Notes: a model not told the origin generated them from the sequence alone. 64,000 nucleotides of DNA from Lachnospiraceae bacterium (GCA_014804615.1 JAAUZL010000024.1:288809-352808), one strand, 5' to 3'. Positions 9,031 through 18,284 are shown, numbered from the stretch's first letter. Translations and numbers: made by a program.

Positions 9031-9777
9031 CTAACTGCTTCGCGCCCTGACTAGCAAAAACTTCGCCTTTGCCAGCAGATATTCTGAAACTCTGCCAAAA
9101 GCGCTTCTGGTAACAGGTGTTATTTTCAAATATTCCGCGTAGGAGATCATATTATCCCCATACTCCTCAAATATCTTCTCATACCGCTTCTTATCCGCTT
9201 CTGTGAGCGTATTTGCGTGAATGACCATCGTGGTAATTCCCTTTTTTTGTTTTAAGCTTCTGCTTAACAAAAAGGAAATCGGATAGAAAGTAACTCCCCT
9301 GTCCGTGTAAGGAGCATTCCCGAATCCATCAGTTATTTTTGTAAATCCAAGTTCTTTTAGCGCTTTCAATGTGTTTTTATCATAAGAATGCGCGGGCGCC
9401 ATGAAAATATCTGTCTCTATTCCATGTTCCTTTAACTTGTTCTTCCCATAGTCCAGCATCTCTTTCTGCCGATCATACGGAAGCCCTGCAAATTCGGAAT
9501 AATCATTCAAAGGGAAAACGCCGCCGCTTTTCGTCGTATAAACATGATAGCAGCCGTGCATGGCAAGGCAGCAGCCATGCTTTTTCAGCTCCCTCATCAC
9601 TTCATAAAAATCCCGGCGAGGCTCGCCACAGCATAACTTCTCATCCCGGTTTTCCGGAACAATACCGAGCAGCGGTGTTATCCCTGCTTTCTCAAACAGC
9701 TTCTGAAAAAAGGTAAAGTTGTCCCAATTCATATCCGGCGTAATGTCATCCATTCTCACCGCTATTTTCACGCTCAT
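9031..9777 (-). CDS. DUF2334 polysaccharide-deacetylase-like protein
   Basis: The 248-residue protein shows the DUF2334 variant of the NodB/carbohydrate-esterase-4 fold. The metal-binding acidic start is VRMDDITPDM, the His pair is in MHGCYHVYTT, and FMAPAHSYDK forms a later active-site loop. No signal peptide is present, so it probably acts in the cytoplasm, perhaps removing an N-acyl group from a lipid-linked sugar. It directly follows the second formyltransferase gene in the transcript, so acyl exchange (deacetylation then formylation) is a possible pair of reactions; that is inference. GGAGAAAG precedes the ATG. Confidence 0.75.
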   Translation of the reverse strand: MSVKIAVRMDDITPDMNWDNFTFFQKLFEKAGITPLLGIVPENRDEKLCCGEPRRDFYEVMRELKKHGCCLAMHGCYHVYTTKSGGVFPLNDYSEFAGLPYDRQKEMLDYGKNKLKEHGIETDIFMAPAHSYDKNTLKALKELGFTKITDGFGNAPYTDRGVTFYPISFLLSRSLKQKKGITTMVIHANTLTEADKKRYEKIFEEYGDNMISYAEYLKITPVTRSAFGRVSEYLLAKAKFLLVRARSS

Positions 9778-9790
9778 TTTACTTTCTCCT

Positions 9791-10711
9791 CTATTCCAGC
9801 GTATCTCCGGGAGCCAGTGTCAGATCACTCTCATAGCGGTCGATCAGAAGCGATCCGTCCACCGTACGCACCACAGGCTTGCCGTCAAAGACATCGATCA
9901 CCTCGCCCGGCGCATATTCCGAAAAATCGATCATCTCATCGAAAGGATGCGCCTCCCAGATCCTCACCTCCGTCTCCTGACACAGAGCAAAGGCTCCCGG
10001 AAAGGGTGCCGCCACCCCTCGGATCAGGTTATAAATATCACGTGTTCTTTTATGAAAGTCTATTTTTCCGTCCGCTGCCGTCCGCTTCTCATACCAGGAA
10101 TCAAAATCCTTAGAATCCGTCCTGATCTCAACGTGTCCGCTCTCATAAGCAGCCAAAAGCTTACGGATCAGGCGTTTTGAGCAGATCATATTCTTATACT
10201 GGGCCGTGCGGATATCATCGTGGGGCGTGATAGAGAACATTTCTGTAGCAAACACATTCGGACTGTCCGCCTTTTCATCATAGCGGAACAGATTCAGATT
10301 GAACCGGGTATCTCCCAAAATGACAGACCAGTTTAAAGGAGAACGCCCTCTCCCGAAGGGCAGATAGCCGCTGTTGCCGTGAAAACCGTAAACACCGTAC
10401 TGAAAGCAGTCAAGAACGGATTTTGGCATTAGCCGCTGCCAGCCCATGGAAATCCCGATGTCAAACTCATTTTCCCGCATGAGCTTCTGCGTCTTTTCAT
10501 CCGTCAGGAAATAGCTGTCCGCCTCATGCACGGGAATGCCGTATTTTTCTGTCAGGATGGACAGTCCCTTATAGCCTGATACCTGATTTTTCTTCGTCAC
10601 CTCCGGACTGATCGTGATGACCAGATCCACGGGGCAGATCTCCTCCCTGATAAAATTGATAATATTCTCGGAGGTATCCTTCACTCCGAACACGACCACC
10701 TTATATCTCAT
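9791..10711 (-). CDS. Formyltransferase-fold protein, second copy
   Basis: The 306-residue product has a Rossmann-like start (YKVVVFGVKDTSENI) and a formyltransferase core with GFHGNSGYLPFGRGRSPLNW, where the His and Asn match the N10-formyl-THF site region. The C-terminal part resembles the formyl_trans_C barrel (FPGAFALCQETEVRIWEA). The start at 10711 has GGGAA upstream; the longer track start lacks such support. It adjoins a UDP-HexNAc epimerase and a deacetylase-like gene, which favours N-formylation of a 4-amino sugar nucleotide over a tRNA substrate. It is distinct in sequence from the formyltransferase at 0.3 kb. Confidence 0.72.
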   Translation of the reverse strand: MRYKVVVFGVKDTSENIINFIREEICPVDLVITISPEVTKKNQVSGYKGLSILTEKYGIPVHEADSYFLTDEKTQKLMRENEFDIGISMGWQRLMPKSVLDCFQYGVYGFHGNSGYLPFGRGRSPLNWSVILGDTRFNLNLFRYDEKADSPNVFATEMFSITPHDDIRTAQYKNMICSKRLIRKLLAAYESGHVEIRTDSKDFDSWYEKRTAADGKIDFHKRTRDIYNLIRGVAAPFPGAFALCQETEVRIWEAHPFDEMIDFSEYAPGEVIDVFDGKPVVRTVDGSLLIDRYESDLTLAPGDTLE

Positions 10712-10767
10712 TGATTCCCGCTCTCCGACTCTGTTTTTCACATTTCCGTATCTTTATCAGTATTCTC

Positions 10768-11745
10768 TTATTTGAGGTACTCTCTGTACCAGTCGATGGC
10801 AAGGGTGATTCCCTTCTCAAAATCGTACTCCGGATCGTATCCCAAAAGCGATCTCGCCTTGCTGATATCCGCATTGGAATCCCGCACATCACCCGCTCTC
10901 GGCGGCCCGAAATTGGGCTCCACCTCCACGCCCAGCGCCTTACAGAGATTCTCATACACGTCGATCAAGTAGAGCCGTCCGCCCGCACCGATATTGAAAG
11001 CCTCTCCCGCCGCCGCAGAGTCCGCCTTGCAGGCGCGCAGATTCGCCTCGATCACATTGTCGATGTAGGTAAAATCTCTGGACTGTCTGCCGTCACCGTT
11101 GATGGTGGGCGTCTCCCCGTGCAGAAGCTGCTTTAAAAACTTCGGGATCACCGCCGCGTACATACCGTTCGGATCCTGTCTGCGGCCGAACACATTAAAG
11201 TAACGGAGCCCATATGTGTCAAGCCCGTACAGCTGCTTGTAAAGCCGCCCGTACTCCTCGTCCGTTTTCTTTGTCAGGGCGTAGGGAGAGAGCACCTTAC
11301 CCTCCTGTCCTTCTTTCTTCGGCAGGATCGTGGAATCTCCGTAAACAGAAGAGCTGGAAGCGTAGACAAACTTTTTAACGCTATTTACCCGCGCCGCCTC
11401 CATCATGTTGATCGTCCCGCGAATGTTGATCTCCTCGTAGAGAAGCGGCATCTCGATACTTCTGGGCACGCTGCCCCAGGCCGCCTGATTGAGCACATAA
11501 TCTACACCCTTACAGGCCTCCATGCAGGTATCCAGATCCCGGATATCTCCCTTGATAAAGGTAAACCTGTCGTTCTTCTCCAGAGGCTCGATATTCTCGT
11601 ACTTTCCGGTGGACAGATCGTCCAGACACCGCACGGTATAGCCCATGCCGACCAGCGCCTCACAGAGATTTGAGCCGATAAAACCCGCTCCTCCTGTCAC
11701 CAAAAAAATGCTGTCCTTGTCAAATGTGATCTCCTGATAGCCCAT
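10768..11745 (-). CDS. tviC: UDP-N-acetylhexosamine(uronate) 4-epimerase (WbpP/TviC-like)
   Basis: The 325-residue extended short-chain dehydrogenase has the NAD motif TGGAGFIGSNL at residues 17-27, the Tyr-Lys pair in SPYALTKKTDEEYG, and YFNVFGRRQDPNGMYAAVIP. That last block is characteristic of the WbpP/TviC group of UDP-GlcNAc(A) 4-epimerases. With the TviB-like dehydrogenase two genes away it would give UDP-GalNAcA from UDP-GlcNAc, the Vi-antigen pathway. Its 5' end overlaps the upstream membrane-protein gene by 26 bases, and GAGGAAAG precedes the ATG. GalE-type activity on non-acetylated UDP-hexose is less likely. Confidence 0.82.
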   Translation of the reverse strand: MGYQEITFDKDSIFLVTGGAGFIGSNLCEALVGMGYTVRCLDDLSTGKYENIEPLEKNDRFTFIKGDIRDLDTCMEACKGVDYVLNQAAWGSVPRSIEMPLLYEEINIRGTINMMEAARVNSVKKFVYASSSSVYGDSTILPKKEGQEGKVLSPYALTKKTDEEYGRLYKQLYGLDTYGLRYFNVFGRRQDPNGMYAAVIPKFLKQLLHGETPTINGDGRQSRDFTYIDNVIEANLRACKADSAAAGEAFNIGAGGRLYLIDVYENLCKALGVEVEPNFGPPRAGDVRDSNADISKARSLLGYDPEYDFEKGITLAIDWYREYLK

Positions 11746-13087
11746 CTTTCCTCAGTACCTCCCTAATCAATAAATAAAATGCAATATAAAACATCGAAAA
11801 ACCGTATATCATATAACGCGACAGACACATGATCGTGATGGATGTGGCACAAACATTCGCTGCAATAAACAGAAGCGCCACGCTCATGACCACTACAGCC
11901 CGAAATCGCTTTTTAACGTATGCCAGCCACAGGGAAAGCCCCCCTGCCGCCAGATAAAGAAAGAGCGCGGCAAAATTAACGATCGGATGCACCACCGCGA
12001 TACTCCTGACAAAGCCGTTGCGGCAAAGCAGGATATAGTCGTAAAGCCACTGTCCGAAACAGACCGGCAAAAGCTTTTTGATCATCTGACCGGCCATCTC
12101 ATCGGACATACTGCTCTGTTCATAGTAGTCCACCTCTCCCAGACTGAAATAATAAGCCGACAGCTCCGCCTCCAAAATCTGAAATTTCAGTATGTCATGG
12201 TTAGCTTCCAGATAGGCGGCCCGCTCTCCAAAGCCGTCCCCGGCGAAACGATAGTTCAGCCCCTGTTCCTGTGCTTTCTTATAAAAGCTGTCAAAAAATG
12301 CCTGCGCCATATCTCCTTCCGCAAAGACCTCTCTGTCCTCCTCGTCACAAGCGTAGATCACATTGGTCAGCGTATTGACCTGCCCATAAGTATTGCCCAT
12401 AAAATAGCTGGTGACAAAGTAGTTATACACATGCACTGTCAGATTTCGCAGAAGAAAAACGAGAATCACCATCGACGCCGCAATCAATAACATGCGGTAT
12501 TTTTTATCCACCAAAATCTTTATGCCATAGAGAAGTGCCCAGAGAAGGATCGTGGTCATCATCTGCCCCCTGGTCATGGAGAGCAGATAAGCGAGGAGAA
12601 GCGCAAACACCGCATCCCGCCCCCTATCCTCAAAAAGCATACGCAGCAGGAAATACATAAAAAAAGTAAACAGCGGAATGCACAACGCTTCGCTCATCAC
12701 CGAATTTTCCAGAAAAATATGCAATGCCGACACATACCGCGTAATCAGATGGGGCGCAAGCTGTATCGCCACCACCAGAAGCTCCTCCCACAGGCGTAGC
12801 CCGAACCGGCCTGTCAGGTATTCGCTGAGCACTGTGATCCCCAGAGCCGTAAGCATCCCCTGCACTGCCATAGCCGTGGTGAGATAGTTCTCACCGAGAA
12901 GCCGTCTGAAAACCGCCAGATACAACGGATAGAGCGGTTCTCTATGAATATGCATGGTAATATACTGTTGGGAATCATTATAGACCCCGACTCCACAGAC
13001 TGCAAGCAGTCCCAGAAAAAAGACGAGAAGCCCTGCGAAAAGGCACAGAGCTCTCCTTCGTTCTCTATTCAATCCTACAATCTCCAA
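11720..13087 (-). CDS. Polytopic membrane protein, GT-C-like, unknown function
   Basis: This protein of about 455 residues has ten or so predicted membrane helices. After the first helix it carries an acidic external loop (GVYNDSQQYITMHIH) followed by REPLYPLYLAVFR, the layout of GT-C/GT39-type transferases where an Asp lies in the first outer loop. It overlaps the genes on both sides (26 and 13 bases). It could be a polymer or glycan transferase using a lipid-linked donor; no family could be named. The start is a TTG; a second TTG at 13072 preceded by GGAG is equally possible. Confidence 0.55.
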   Translation of the reverse strand: MEIVGLNRERRRALCLFAGLLVFFLGLLAVCGVGVYNDSQQYITMHIHREPLYPLYLAVFRRLLGENYLTTAMAVQGMLTALGITVLSEYLTGRFGLRLWEELLVVAIQLAPHLITRYVSALHIFLENSVMSEALCIPLFTFFMYFLLRMLFEDRGRDAVFALLLAYLLSMTRGQMMTTILLWALLYGIKILVDKKYRMLLIAASMVILVFLLRNLTVHVYNYFVTSYFMGNTYGQVNTLTNVIYACDEEDREVFAEGDMAQAFFDSFYKKAQEQGLNYRFAGDGFGERAAYLEANHDILKFQILEAELSAYYFSLGEVDYYEQSSMSDEMAGQMIKKLLPVCFGQWLYDYILLCRNGFVRSIAVVHPIVNFAALFLYLAAGGLSLWLAYVKKRFRAVVVMSVALLFIAANVCATSITIMCLSRYMIYGFSMFYIAFYLLIREVLRKDGLSGDHI

Positions 13088-14391
13088 TACAGATAATCCT
13101 CTGTCATATACTCCTTACGATTCAAAATACCCTTCAGATCCATCAGCACCTTACGGCTGTGTCCCGGATGGAAGAAAGAAGAGATTTTCTCCCTGTCAAG
13201 CGCAAGGAACTGTTCATGTGCCACAGCTATGATCACGGCATCTACATCCTTCACATCCTCCATGGTCTGGAAATCAATGCCATAGAGACGCTTGGCTTCC
13301 CCTGCGTCAGCCGCCGGATCCACCACAATAGGCTTGATCCCATACTCACCAAGTTCTCTGTAGATATCGATCACCTTTGTGTTTCTGGTATCCGGGCAAT
13401 TCTCTTTAAAAGTAAATCCAAGGATCGCCACTTTCGCATGCTTCACCGGAATGTCCGCCCTGATCAGATCCTTGACCAGACTCTCCGCCACATATTTTCC
13501 CATATCGTCATTGATCCGTCTGCCGGAAAGAATGATCTGAGAATGATACCCAAGCTCCTCCGCCTTATAGGTCAGATAATAGGGATCTACGCCGATACAG
13601 TGACCGCCCACAAGTCCCGGCATAAAGGGCAGAAAGTTCCACTTCGTCCCCGCCGCTTCCAACACGGCCTTGGTATCGATCCCCATTTTATGGAAAATAA
13701 TGGAAAGTTCATTCATAAACGCAATATTGATATCTCTCTGGCTGTTCTCAATGACCTTGGCCGCCTCCGCCACCTTGATGGATTCCGCCCGGTAAACGCC
13801 TACCTCCACCACCAGCTCATAGATCTTCGCGATCGTGTCCAGAGTCTCCTCATCCATACCCGATACGATCTTCGTGATGGTTTCCAGCCTATGTACCTTG
13901 TCACCCGGATTGATTCGCTCGGGAGAATACCCGATCTTAAAGTCCACGCCGCACTTTAACCCGGATTCCCGCTCCAGGATCGGCACACAGATATCCTCCG
14001 TGACACCGGGATACACGGTAGATTCAAACACCACCACAGAGCCCTTTGTCAGATTCTGCCCCAAAATGCGGCTGGCTCCCTCCACCGGAGAAAGATCCGG
14101 CGTGTGATCATCATTGACAGGCGTCGGCACCGCCACGATGTGGAATTTTGCCTCTTTCAGTCTGCTCGGATCCGCTGTAAAATCTACCTTCGTGTTCTTT
14201 ATTACTTCATCTCCGACCTCGTTTGTGGGGTCAATCCCGTTCTTATACAGGTCGATCTTCGCTTCGTTTAAGTCAAAGCCCACCACCTTGATCTTTTTCG
14301 CAAAAGCCACTGCGATCGGCATACCCACATAGCCAAGGCCCACCAGTGAAAGCTTCTCCTCTCCACTAACAATTTTTTCATATAAGCCCAT
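13075..14391 (-). CDS. tviB: UDP-N-acetylhexosamine 6-dehydrogenase (TviB/WbpO-like)
   Basis: The 438-residue UDP-sugar dehydrogenase has the NAD-binding start LSLVGLGYVGMPIAVAFAKK, the central dimer region with EAAKVIENSQRDINIAFMNE, and the catalytic Cys in GLVGGHCIGVDPYYL near residue 263. The C-terminal nucleotide-binding block is ILGFTFKENCPDTRNTKV. These match the TviB/WbpO branch, which oxidises UDP-GlcNAc or UDP-GalNAc at C6 in two NAD steps. Together with the epimerase downstream it should supply an acidic GalNAcA-type sugar. AAAGGAG lies upstream of the ATG. A 142-base spacer with a strong hairpin separates it from the next downstream-coordinate gene. Confidence 0.88.
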   Translation of the reverse strand: MGLYEKIVSGEEKLSLVGLGYVGMPIAVAFAKKIKVVGFDLNEAKIDLYKNGIDPTNEVGDEVIKNTKVDFTADPSRLKEAKFHIVAVPTPVNDDHTPDLSPVEGASRILGQNLTKGSVVVFESTVYPGVTEDICVPILERESGLKCGVDFKIGYSPERINPGDKVHRLETITKIVSGMDEETLDTIAKIYELVVEVGVYRAESIKVAEAAKVIENSQRDINIAFMNELSIIFHKMGIDTKAVLEAAGTKWNFLPFMPGLVGGHCIGVDPYYLTYKAEELGYHSQIILSGRRINDDMGKYVAESLVKDLIRADIPVKHAKVAILGFTFKENCPDTRNTKVIDIYRELGEYGIKPIVVDPAADAGEAKRLYGIDFQTMEDVKDVDAVIIAVAHEQFLALDREKISSFFHPGHSRKVLMDLKGILNRKEYMTEDYLYWRL

Positions 14392-14438
14392 CTTTCACCC
14401 ATTCTCCTTTCTGACTGTTCATTTCATTCACAGCCATA

Positions 14439-14483
14439 ATGCAAAATCCATCCTAAATTGTCTACGACAATGGGATTTTGCAT
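14439..14483. repeat. Nested inverted repeat (hairpin) between the GT4 and tviB genes
   Basis: An 11-base perfect outer stem (ATGCAAAATCC paired with GGATTTTGCAT) encloses a second 5-base stem (ATTGT/ACAAT). It lies in the only sizeable spacer (14392-14533) of this stretch. There is no U-run on either side that would make it a normal intrinsic terminator. It may be a processing or attenuation element setting expression of tviB and following genes against the GT4, or a small mobile repeat. Nothing else is seen in the spacer. Confidence 0.6.
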
Positions 14484-14533
14484 TTCTGTATCATATACTT
14501 ACGATCTCAGCAGTAAATGCTTCGATCTGTATT

Positions 14534-15613
14534 TTACATTAGCTGCGACACTTCATCCATATAGGCCGCTGTCACAAGCTTCCTGTCAAACTCCCGCTCC
14601 ATCTTCTCTCTGCCGCGCCGTCCCATGGCTGCCCGTTCCTGTGTCGAGAGCGCCAAGAACTTTTCCATCGCTGCAATCAGCTCCTCCGCTTTTCCAGGAG
14701 TGAATCCGAAGCCCGTCACCCCTTCCTCGAATGCCTCAAGACAGCCGCTGATATTTGAAGCGATCACCGGCCTGCCCGTTGCCGCACCCTCGATCAGCGC
14801 ATTGGACATCCCCTCATGGAAGGAGGCAACCACAATGGCATCGGCTGCCGCCAGATACTCATGCACCTGGGTCTGGAATCCGATCTGCCTGATAACGCCT
14901 TCTTTTTCCAGTGTATCCAAAAGTTCCTGATAATCCTCATCACAGTAACCCATGATGTCAAAAAATACGGTGTCGCTGTGCAGGCGTTTCGCCGCCTCGA
15001 TAAACTCCAGGATGCCCCGCTCCTTCATGACCCGGCCAACGAAGAGGAAATGGGTATCCTCTCTCTCCGGGTAGGCCTCATAAGTGTGTCTGTCAAGACT
15101 GACCCCGGAGCCCATGACCATGCGCGTTTTTTTTGGCACGATTCCCATCCTCCGAAAGATGTCCCGGTTCTCCTCGTTCTGAAAAAACACACAGGCTGCC
15201 CGCTTTAGGCCTGTCCGATACATGGTCACGACCAGCTTCAACAGAAGTCCTGTCCTGTCAAAAGCGCCCCCCAGCCCCGTGATCGTAGCAAGATAAGGAA
15301 TCTTTCTCCTACCCGCAGCAAAACCGCCGTAAATGTTGGGCTTGATCGTGTAAGTCACCACAAGCGAAGGTTTTAACTCTCTCATTATCTTACCATATGC
15401 GCAATATAACTTCAAATCCTCTAAAGGATTGATCCCTCTGCGATTGATGGGCGTCTTGATAATATGGCAACCCTGCGATACGAGTTCTTTCTCCTTCACA
15501 TCATCCGGCATACTCACGTACACCTCGTATTTCTTGCATAACTCCCCCACAAATTCGCCCCGGAAATCATACAGACCGCCGGAAGAATTGGTCAGCACCA
15601 AAATCTTATTCAT
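14534..15613 (-). CDS. Glycosyltransferase family 4 (CapM/PglA-like)
   Basis: The 359-residue protein has the YTIKPNIYGGFAAGRRKIPY and ATITGLGGAF blocks, which mark the subgroup of family 4 that includes capsule CapM and PglA-type enzymes acting on N-acetylated amino sugars. The donor-site block is SFHEGMSNALIEGAATGRP followed by IASNISGC. It probably adds the second sugar next to the priming residue on the lipid carrier. The start at 15613 has GGAGAAAAG just upstream; the longer track start would run into the ATP-grasp gene. Acceptor and donor are not known. Confidence 0.88.
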   Translation of the reverse strand: MNKILVLTNSSGGLYDFRGEFVGELCKKYEVYVSMPDDVKEKELVSQGCHIIKTPINRRGINPLEDLKLYCAYGKIMRELKPSLVVTYTIKPNIYGGFAAGRRKIPYLATITGLGGAFDRTGLLLKLVVTMYRTGLKRAACVFFQNEENRDIFRRMGIVPKKTRMVMGSGVSLDRHTYEAYPEREDTHFLFVGRVMKERGILEFIEAAKRLHSDTVFFDIMGYCDEDYQELLDTLEKEGVIRQIGFQTQVHEYLAAADAIVVASFHEGMSNALIEGAATGRPVIASNISGCLEAFEEGVTGFGFTPGKAEELIAAMEKFLALSTQERAAMGRRGREKMEREFDRKLVTAAYMDEVSQLM

Positions 15614-15638
15614 CTTTTCTCCATCCCTCTTCCGTATC

Positions 15639-16622
15639 TCATGGAACAATCTCCTCTCCCCGCATATCCCGTATCATCACCTCGTTGAACTTCATCATGC
15701 AGATTCCTTCTTCATAATTCCCGATCCGCACCTCATTCTCCTGCCCGGCAAGGTTCTGTACCACTGCAGCCGGCATATTCACGCCGCAGCCGTAAGCATG
15801 GGGGTAGCCCCCGCCGAACCGGGGATTCACCTCAGAAATATAATAAGTACCGTCGATCTGGAAAATATCAATATCTATCATGCCGCGGAAACCGCAGTCC
15901 TCCGCAAATTTCCGGATGATCTCAAAAAGCTTGCCATCCTTATAGGACACAGATTTATCCGTCTCTCCCGCCCGCATCTTGATCTTCTTTTTGACGAAGA
16001 TATCTGTGCATTTTCCGGAAATCATGTCCACATACACATCCGCGCCAAATTCCTGCCCGTCCATGTACTCCTGGATCATCAGATCATCATAGATATCACA
16101 CAGCACCTCTATCTCCTTTTTACTCTCCACTTTATTGATGTGAATGCTGGCGCTGCCCCGCACAGGCTTCACAAAGACAGGATAGGATATCTCTCCCTGC
16201 TCCTGCGCACGGTAAAAAGACTCCTTGTCCGCATAGCATTTTGCAGTCGGTATCTGCATTTTACAAAGCATCTCAAACATTCTGTACTTGTCAAAACAGG
16301 TCTCTACTATATCATAATCGGAAACAATGGGAGTAGTCCCCACCGCAAGGAACTTCTCACTCTCCTTTGCCAGAAGAGACAGCTCCGGATCGATCAAGGA
16401 AAAAACGCCTGTTATTTTTTCTTTCTTACAAATGTCCAATATCACGTCCAGATAATCCGGCGCCGTGATCCGCGGCACCAGATAAAAGGCATCCGCCTCG
16501 TACACTGCAGGAGCCAGATTAGAGCAGTCCGTGGCAATGACTCGTCCCCTTCCCGCAAGCTCCTTCTTAAAATACTGCACCACCTTGTCGCGGGTGCCCG
16601 CGCTTAAAATCAGGATATTCAT
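15639..16622 (-). CDS. ATP-grasp ligase (carbamoyl-phosphate-synthase-like)
   Basis: The 327-residue protein starts with NILILSAGTRDKVVQYFKKE and has a central ATP-grasp fold: YPVFVKPVRGSASIHINKV (nucleotide-binding Lys and loop) and YYISEVNPRFGGGYPHAYG (metal-binding Glu-x-Asn). Such enzymes join a carboxylate to an amine or thiol through an acyl phosphate, and they occur in capsule loci with no assigned substrate. It is cotranscribed with the PLP enzyme upstream, so the pair might make or attach an unusual amino acid, for example to a uronic acid such as GalNAcA. That role is inference. The ATG at 16622 has AAAGGTG upstream. Confidence 0.75.
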   Translation of the reverse strand: MNILILSAGTRDKVVQYFKKELAGRGRVIATDCSNLAPAVYEADAFYLVPRITAPDYLDVILDICKKEKITGVFSLIDPELSLLAKESEKFLAVGTTPIVSDYDIVETCFDKYRMFEMLCKMQIPTAKCYADKESFYRAQEQGEISYPVFVKPVRGSASIHINKVESKKEIEVLCDIYDDLMIQEYMDGQEFGADVYVDMISGKCTDIFVKKKIKMRAGETDKSVSYKDGKLFEIIRKFAEDCGFRGMIDIDIFQIDGTYYISEVNPRFGGGYPHAYGCGVNMPAAVVQNLAGQENEVRIGNYEEGICMMKFNEVMIRDMRGEEIVP

Positions 16623-16635
16623 GTCTGTCACCTTT

Positions 16636-17625
16636 CTATCTGCTTCCCATCTTGTCCATCAAATCAAAAAACAAAGGCGTCCCACCTGTATGAAGAAATA
16701 GAATATTTCTTCCCACGATCTGGTGTTCTTCCACATAACACTTCATGCCGTAAAACGCCTTCCCCACATAAGTGCTGTCCATGGGAATACCGTCCTTATT
16801 CATCACTTCTTCTATGGTCTTTCTGACATCCTGTGTATATTTCCCGTATCCCCCCATACAGTAGGCATCCGTAAAAATTAATTCTTCCTCCCTGTAAAGA
16901 CTTTCGTACTGTTCCCCCAGATAGTCCTCTATACTTTGTCTGACTACTTCCCGTCCGCGTTCCTCGTTTCTGGCAATACTGATGCCGATGATTTTCTGCT
17001 CTTTCACGGGTTGATCGTTCTCTCCCCTGCGCGCCTCCACAAGCAATTTGCCGCTGACCAACCCCGCCTGCGTTGCCCCCGTCCCAGAAGCATGGAAGAT
17101 ATAATCAAAATGTATCCCGAATCGTTCCTCATAAACCGCAATTTCTCTGTAAGTATTCGCACAGGCATGAGTTCCCGGATTGCCGTGCCCACCGCCGAGA
17201 ATAAAGTAAGGGTTCCTTCCGGCCTGTTTATAGGCCTCAACCCGTCTATCGATGGTTTCAGATACCTGCGTCACCGGACAGGTCTCAACCACTGCCCCAA
17301 AATCCTCAACCAACTTCGTATTATAAAGCATCTCCCGATTTTCCTCGGGTGATATGATGTGACAATCCAACCCCATCGCACGGGTCATATTGGCGATGAT
17401 CCGGCAATGGTTGGAACTGTGGCTGCCGTAAGTCATCACTACATCTGCCCCACAGGCTTTGATTTCTTTATAAAATTCTGCTGCCTTGCGCGCTTTATTG
17501 CCGCCAAAGCTGAAGGGAATCATGTCTTCTCTCTTGATAAAATATCGGTTCTGCCCATAATCGCCGGACATTTCCACGATCGGCGTAGGATCGATTCCCC
17601 GTTCAAACAGTGCAATCTGCCTCAT
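16636..17625 (-). CDS. PLP-dependent ACC deaminase/D-cysteine desulfhydrase family enzyme
   Basis: The 329-residue fold-type II PLP enzyme shows KREDMIPFSFGGNKARKAA, where the Lys of GGNKARK is the Schiff-base residue. It also shows YGSHSSNHCR (substrate loop) and HASGTGATQAG (phosphate-binding loop). The family covers ACC deaminase, D-cysteine desulfhydrase and related D-amino acid lyases or racemase-like enzymes. The start at 17625 is preceded by GGGGAG at good spacing and overlaps the sugar-transferase gene end by 23 bases. In a glycan locus it may supply or remove a D-amino acid used by the neighbouring ATP-grasp enzyme; this is inference. Confidence 0.8.
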   Translation of the reverse strand: MRQIALFERGIDPTPIVEMSGDYGQNRYFIKREDMIPFSFGGNKARKAAEFYKEIKACGADVVMTYGSHSSNHCRIIANMTRAMGLDCHIISPEENREMLYNTKLVEDFGAVVETCPVTQVSETIDRRVEAYKQAGRNPYFILGGGHGNPGTHACANTYREIAVYEERFGIHFDYIFHASGTGATQAGLVSGKLLVEARRGENDQPVKEQKIIGISIARNEERGREVVRQSIEDYLGEQYESLYREEELIFTDAYCMGGYGKYTQDVRKTIEEVMNKDGIPMDSTYVGKAFYGMKCYVEEHQIVGRNILFLHTGGTPLFFDLMDKMGSR

Positions 17626-18271
17626 TCTTTGTCTCCCCTGCCTCAACAGCCGGTTTTCCCTGCTCTCTGCGATACACATCAAAATCCGCCACCGTCTGGT
17701 CAGCGCCGGAAAGAGTGCCGGAACGTTTCAGCACCTTCCCTACTGTCATGCCGATAATCTTGATATCGAGTAGAAGATTCAAATGTTCCACATAATACAG
17801 ATCATAGCGAAAACGATCTTCCCAGCCGAGCGCATTTCGTCCGTTCACCTGCGCCAAACCTGTGAGTCCCGGTCTGACATCATGACGGTGTCTTTCTTCT
17901 TCCGTATAATAGGGAAGATAACGGACTAACAGCGGTCTGGGACCGATCAGACTCATATCCCCCATTAAGATATTAAACAGCTCCGGCAGTTCATCCAGAC
18001 TGGTAGACCGCAGAATCCTGCCAAAACGTGGCAGCCTCTCCTCATCCGGCAGAAGATTCCCCTGCGCATCTTTTTCATCTGTCATAGAGCGGAACTTATA
18101 GAGTTTAAAAACTTTCTCATTTTTCCCCGGCCTCTCCTGATGAAACAGAATCGGACTTCCCAGCTTCACCCGCACCAGCACTGCCAGAATGACAAGCACA
18201 GGGCTGAGCACGATGATTCCACACAGGGAAAGTATAAAATCAAGACATCTTTTCATGTATCGTTTATACAT
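17603..18271 (-). CDS. pglC: Undecaprenyl-phosphate sugar phosphotransferase (PglC-like, initiating enzyme)
   Basis: The 222-residue protein is the short form of the bacterial sugar transferase family. It has one N-terminal re-entrant helix (FILSLCGIIVLSPVLVIL), then YKFRSMTDEKD with the catalytic acidic pair nearby, STSLDELPELFNILMGDMS and LIGPRPLL. Short members (PglC type) place a phosphosugar, often UDP-diNAcBac or a related amino sugar, on undecaprenyl phosphate at the inner face. PglE- and PglF-like genes just upstream fit that. The tail after about residue 195 is low in conservation. The ATG at 18271 with GGGGAA upstream is chosen over a TTG one codon before. Confidence 0.85.
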   Translation of the reverse strand: MYKRYMKRCLDFILSLCGIIVLSPVLVILAVLVRVKLGSPILFHQERPGKNEKVFKLYKFRSMTDEKDAQGNLLPDEERLPRFGRILRSTSLDELPELFNILMGDMSLIGPRPLLVRYLPYYTEEERHRHDVRPGLTGLAQVNGRNALGWEDRFRYDLYYVEHLNLLLDIKIIGMTVGKVLKRSGTLSGADQTVADFDVYRREQGKPAVEAGETKNEADCTV

Positions 18272-18284
18272 CAATAATTCCCCT

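Noticed and set aside
15429-16607. 392-residue plus-strand ORF
   Set aside because: It lies opposite the ATP-grasp and GT4 genes, has no ribosome site or recognisable motif, and is best explained as a shadow frame.
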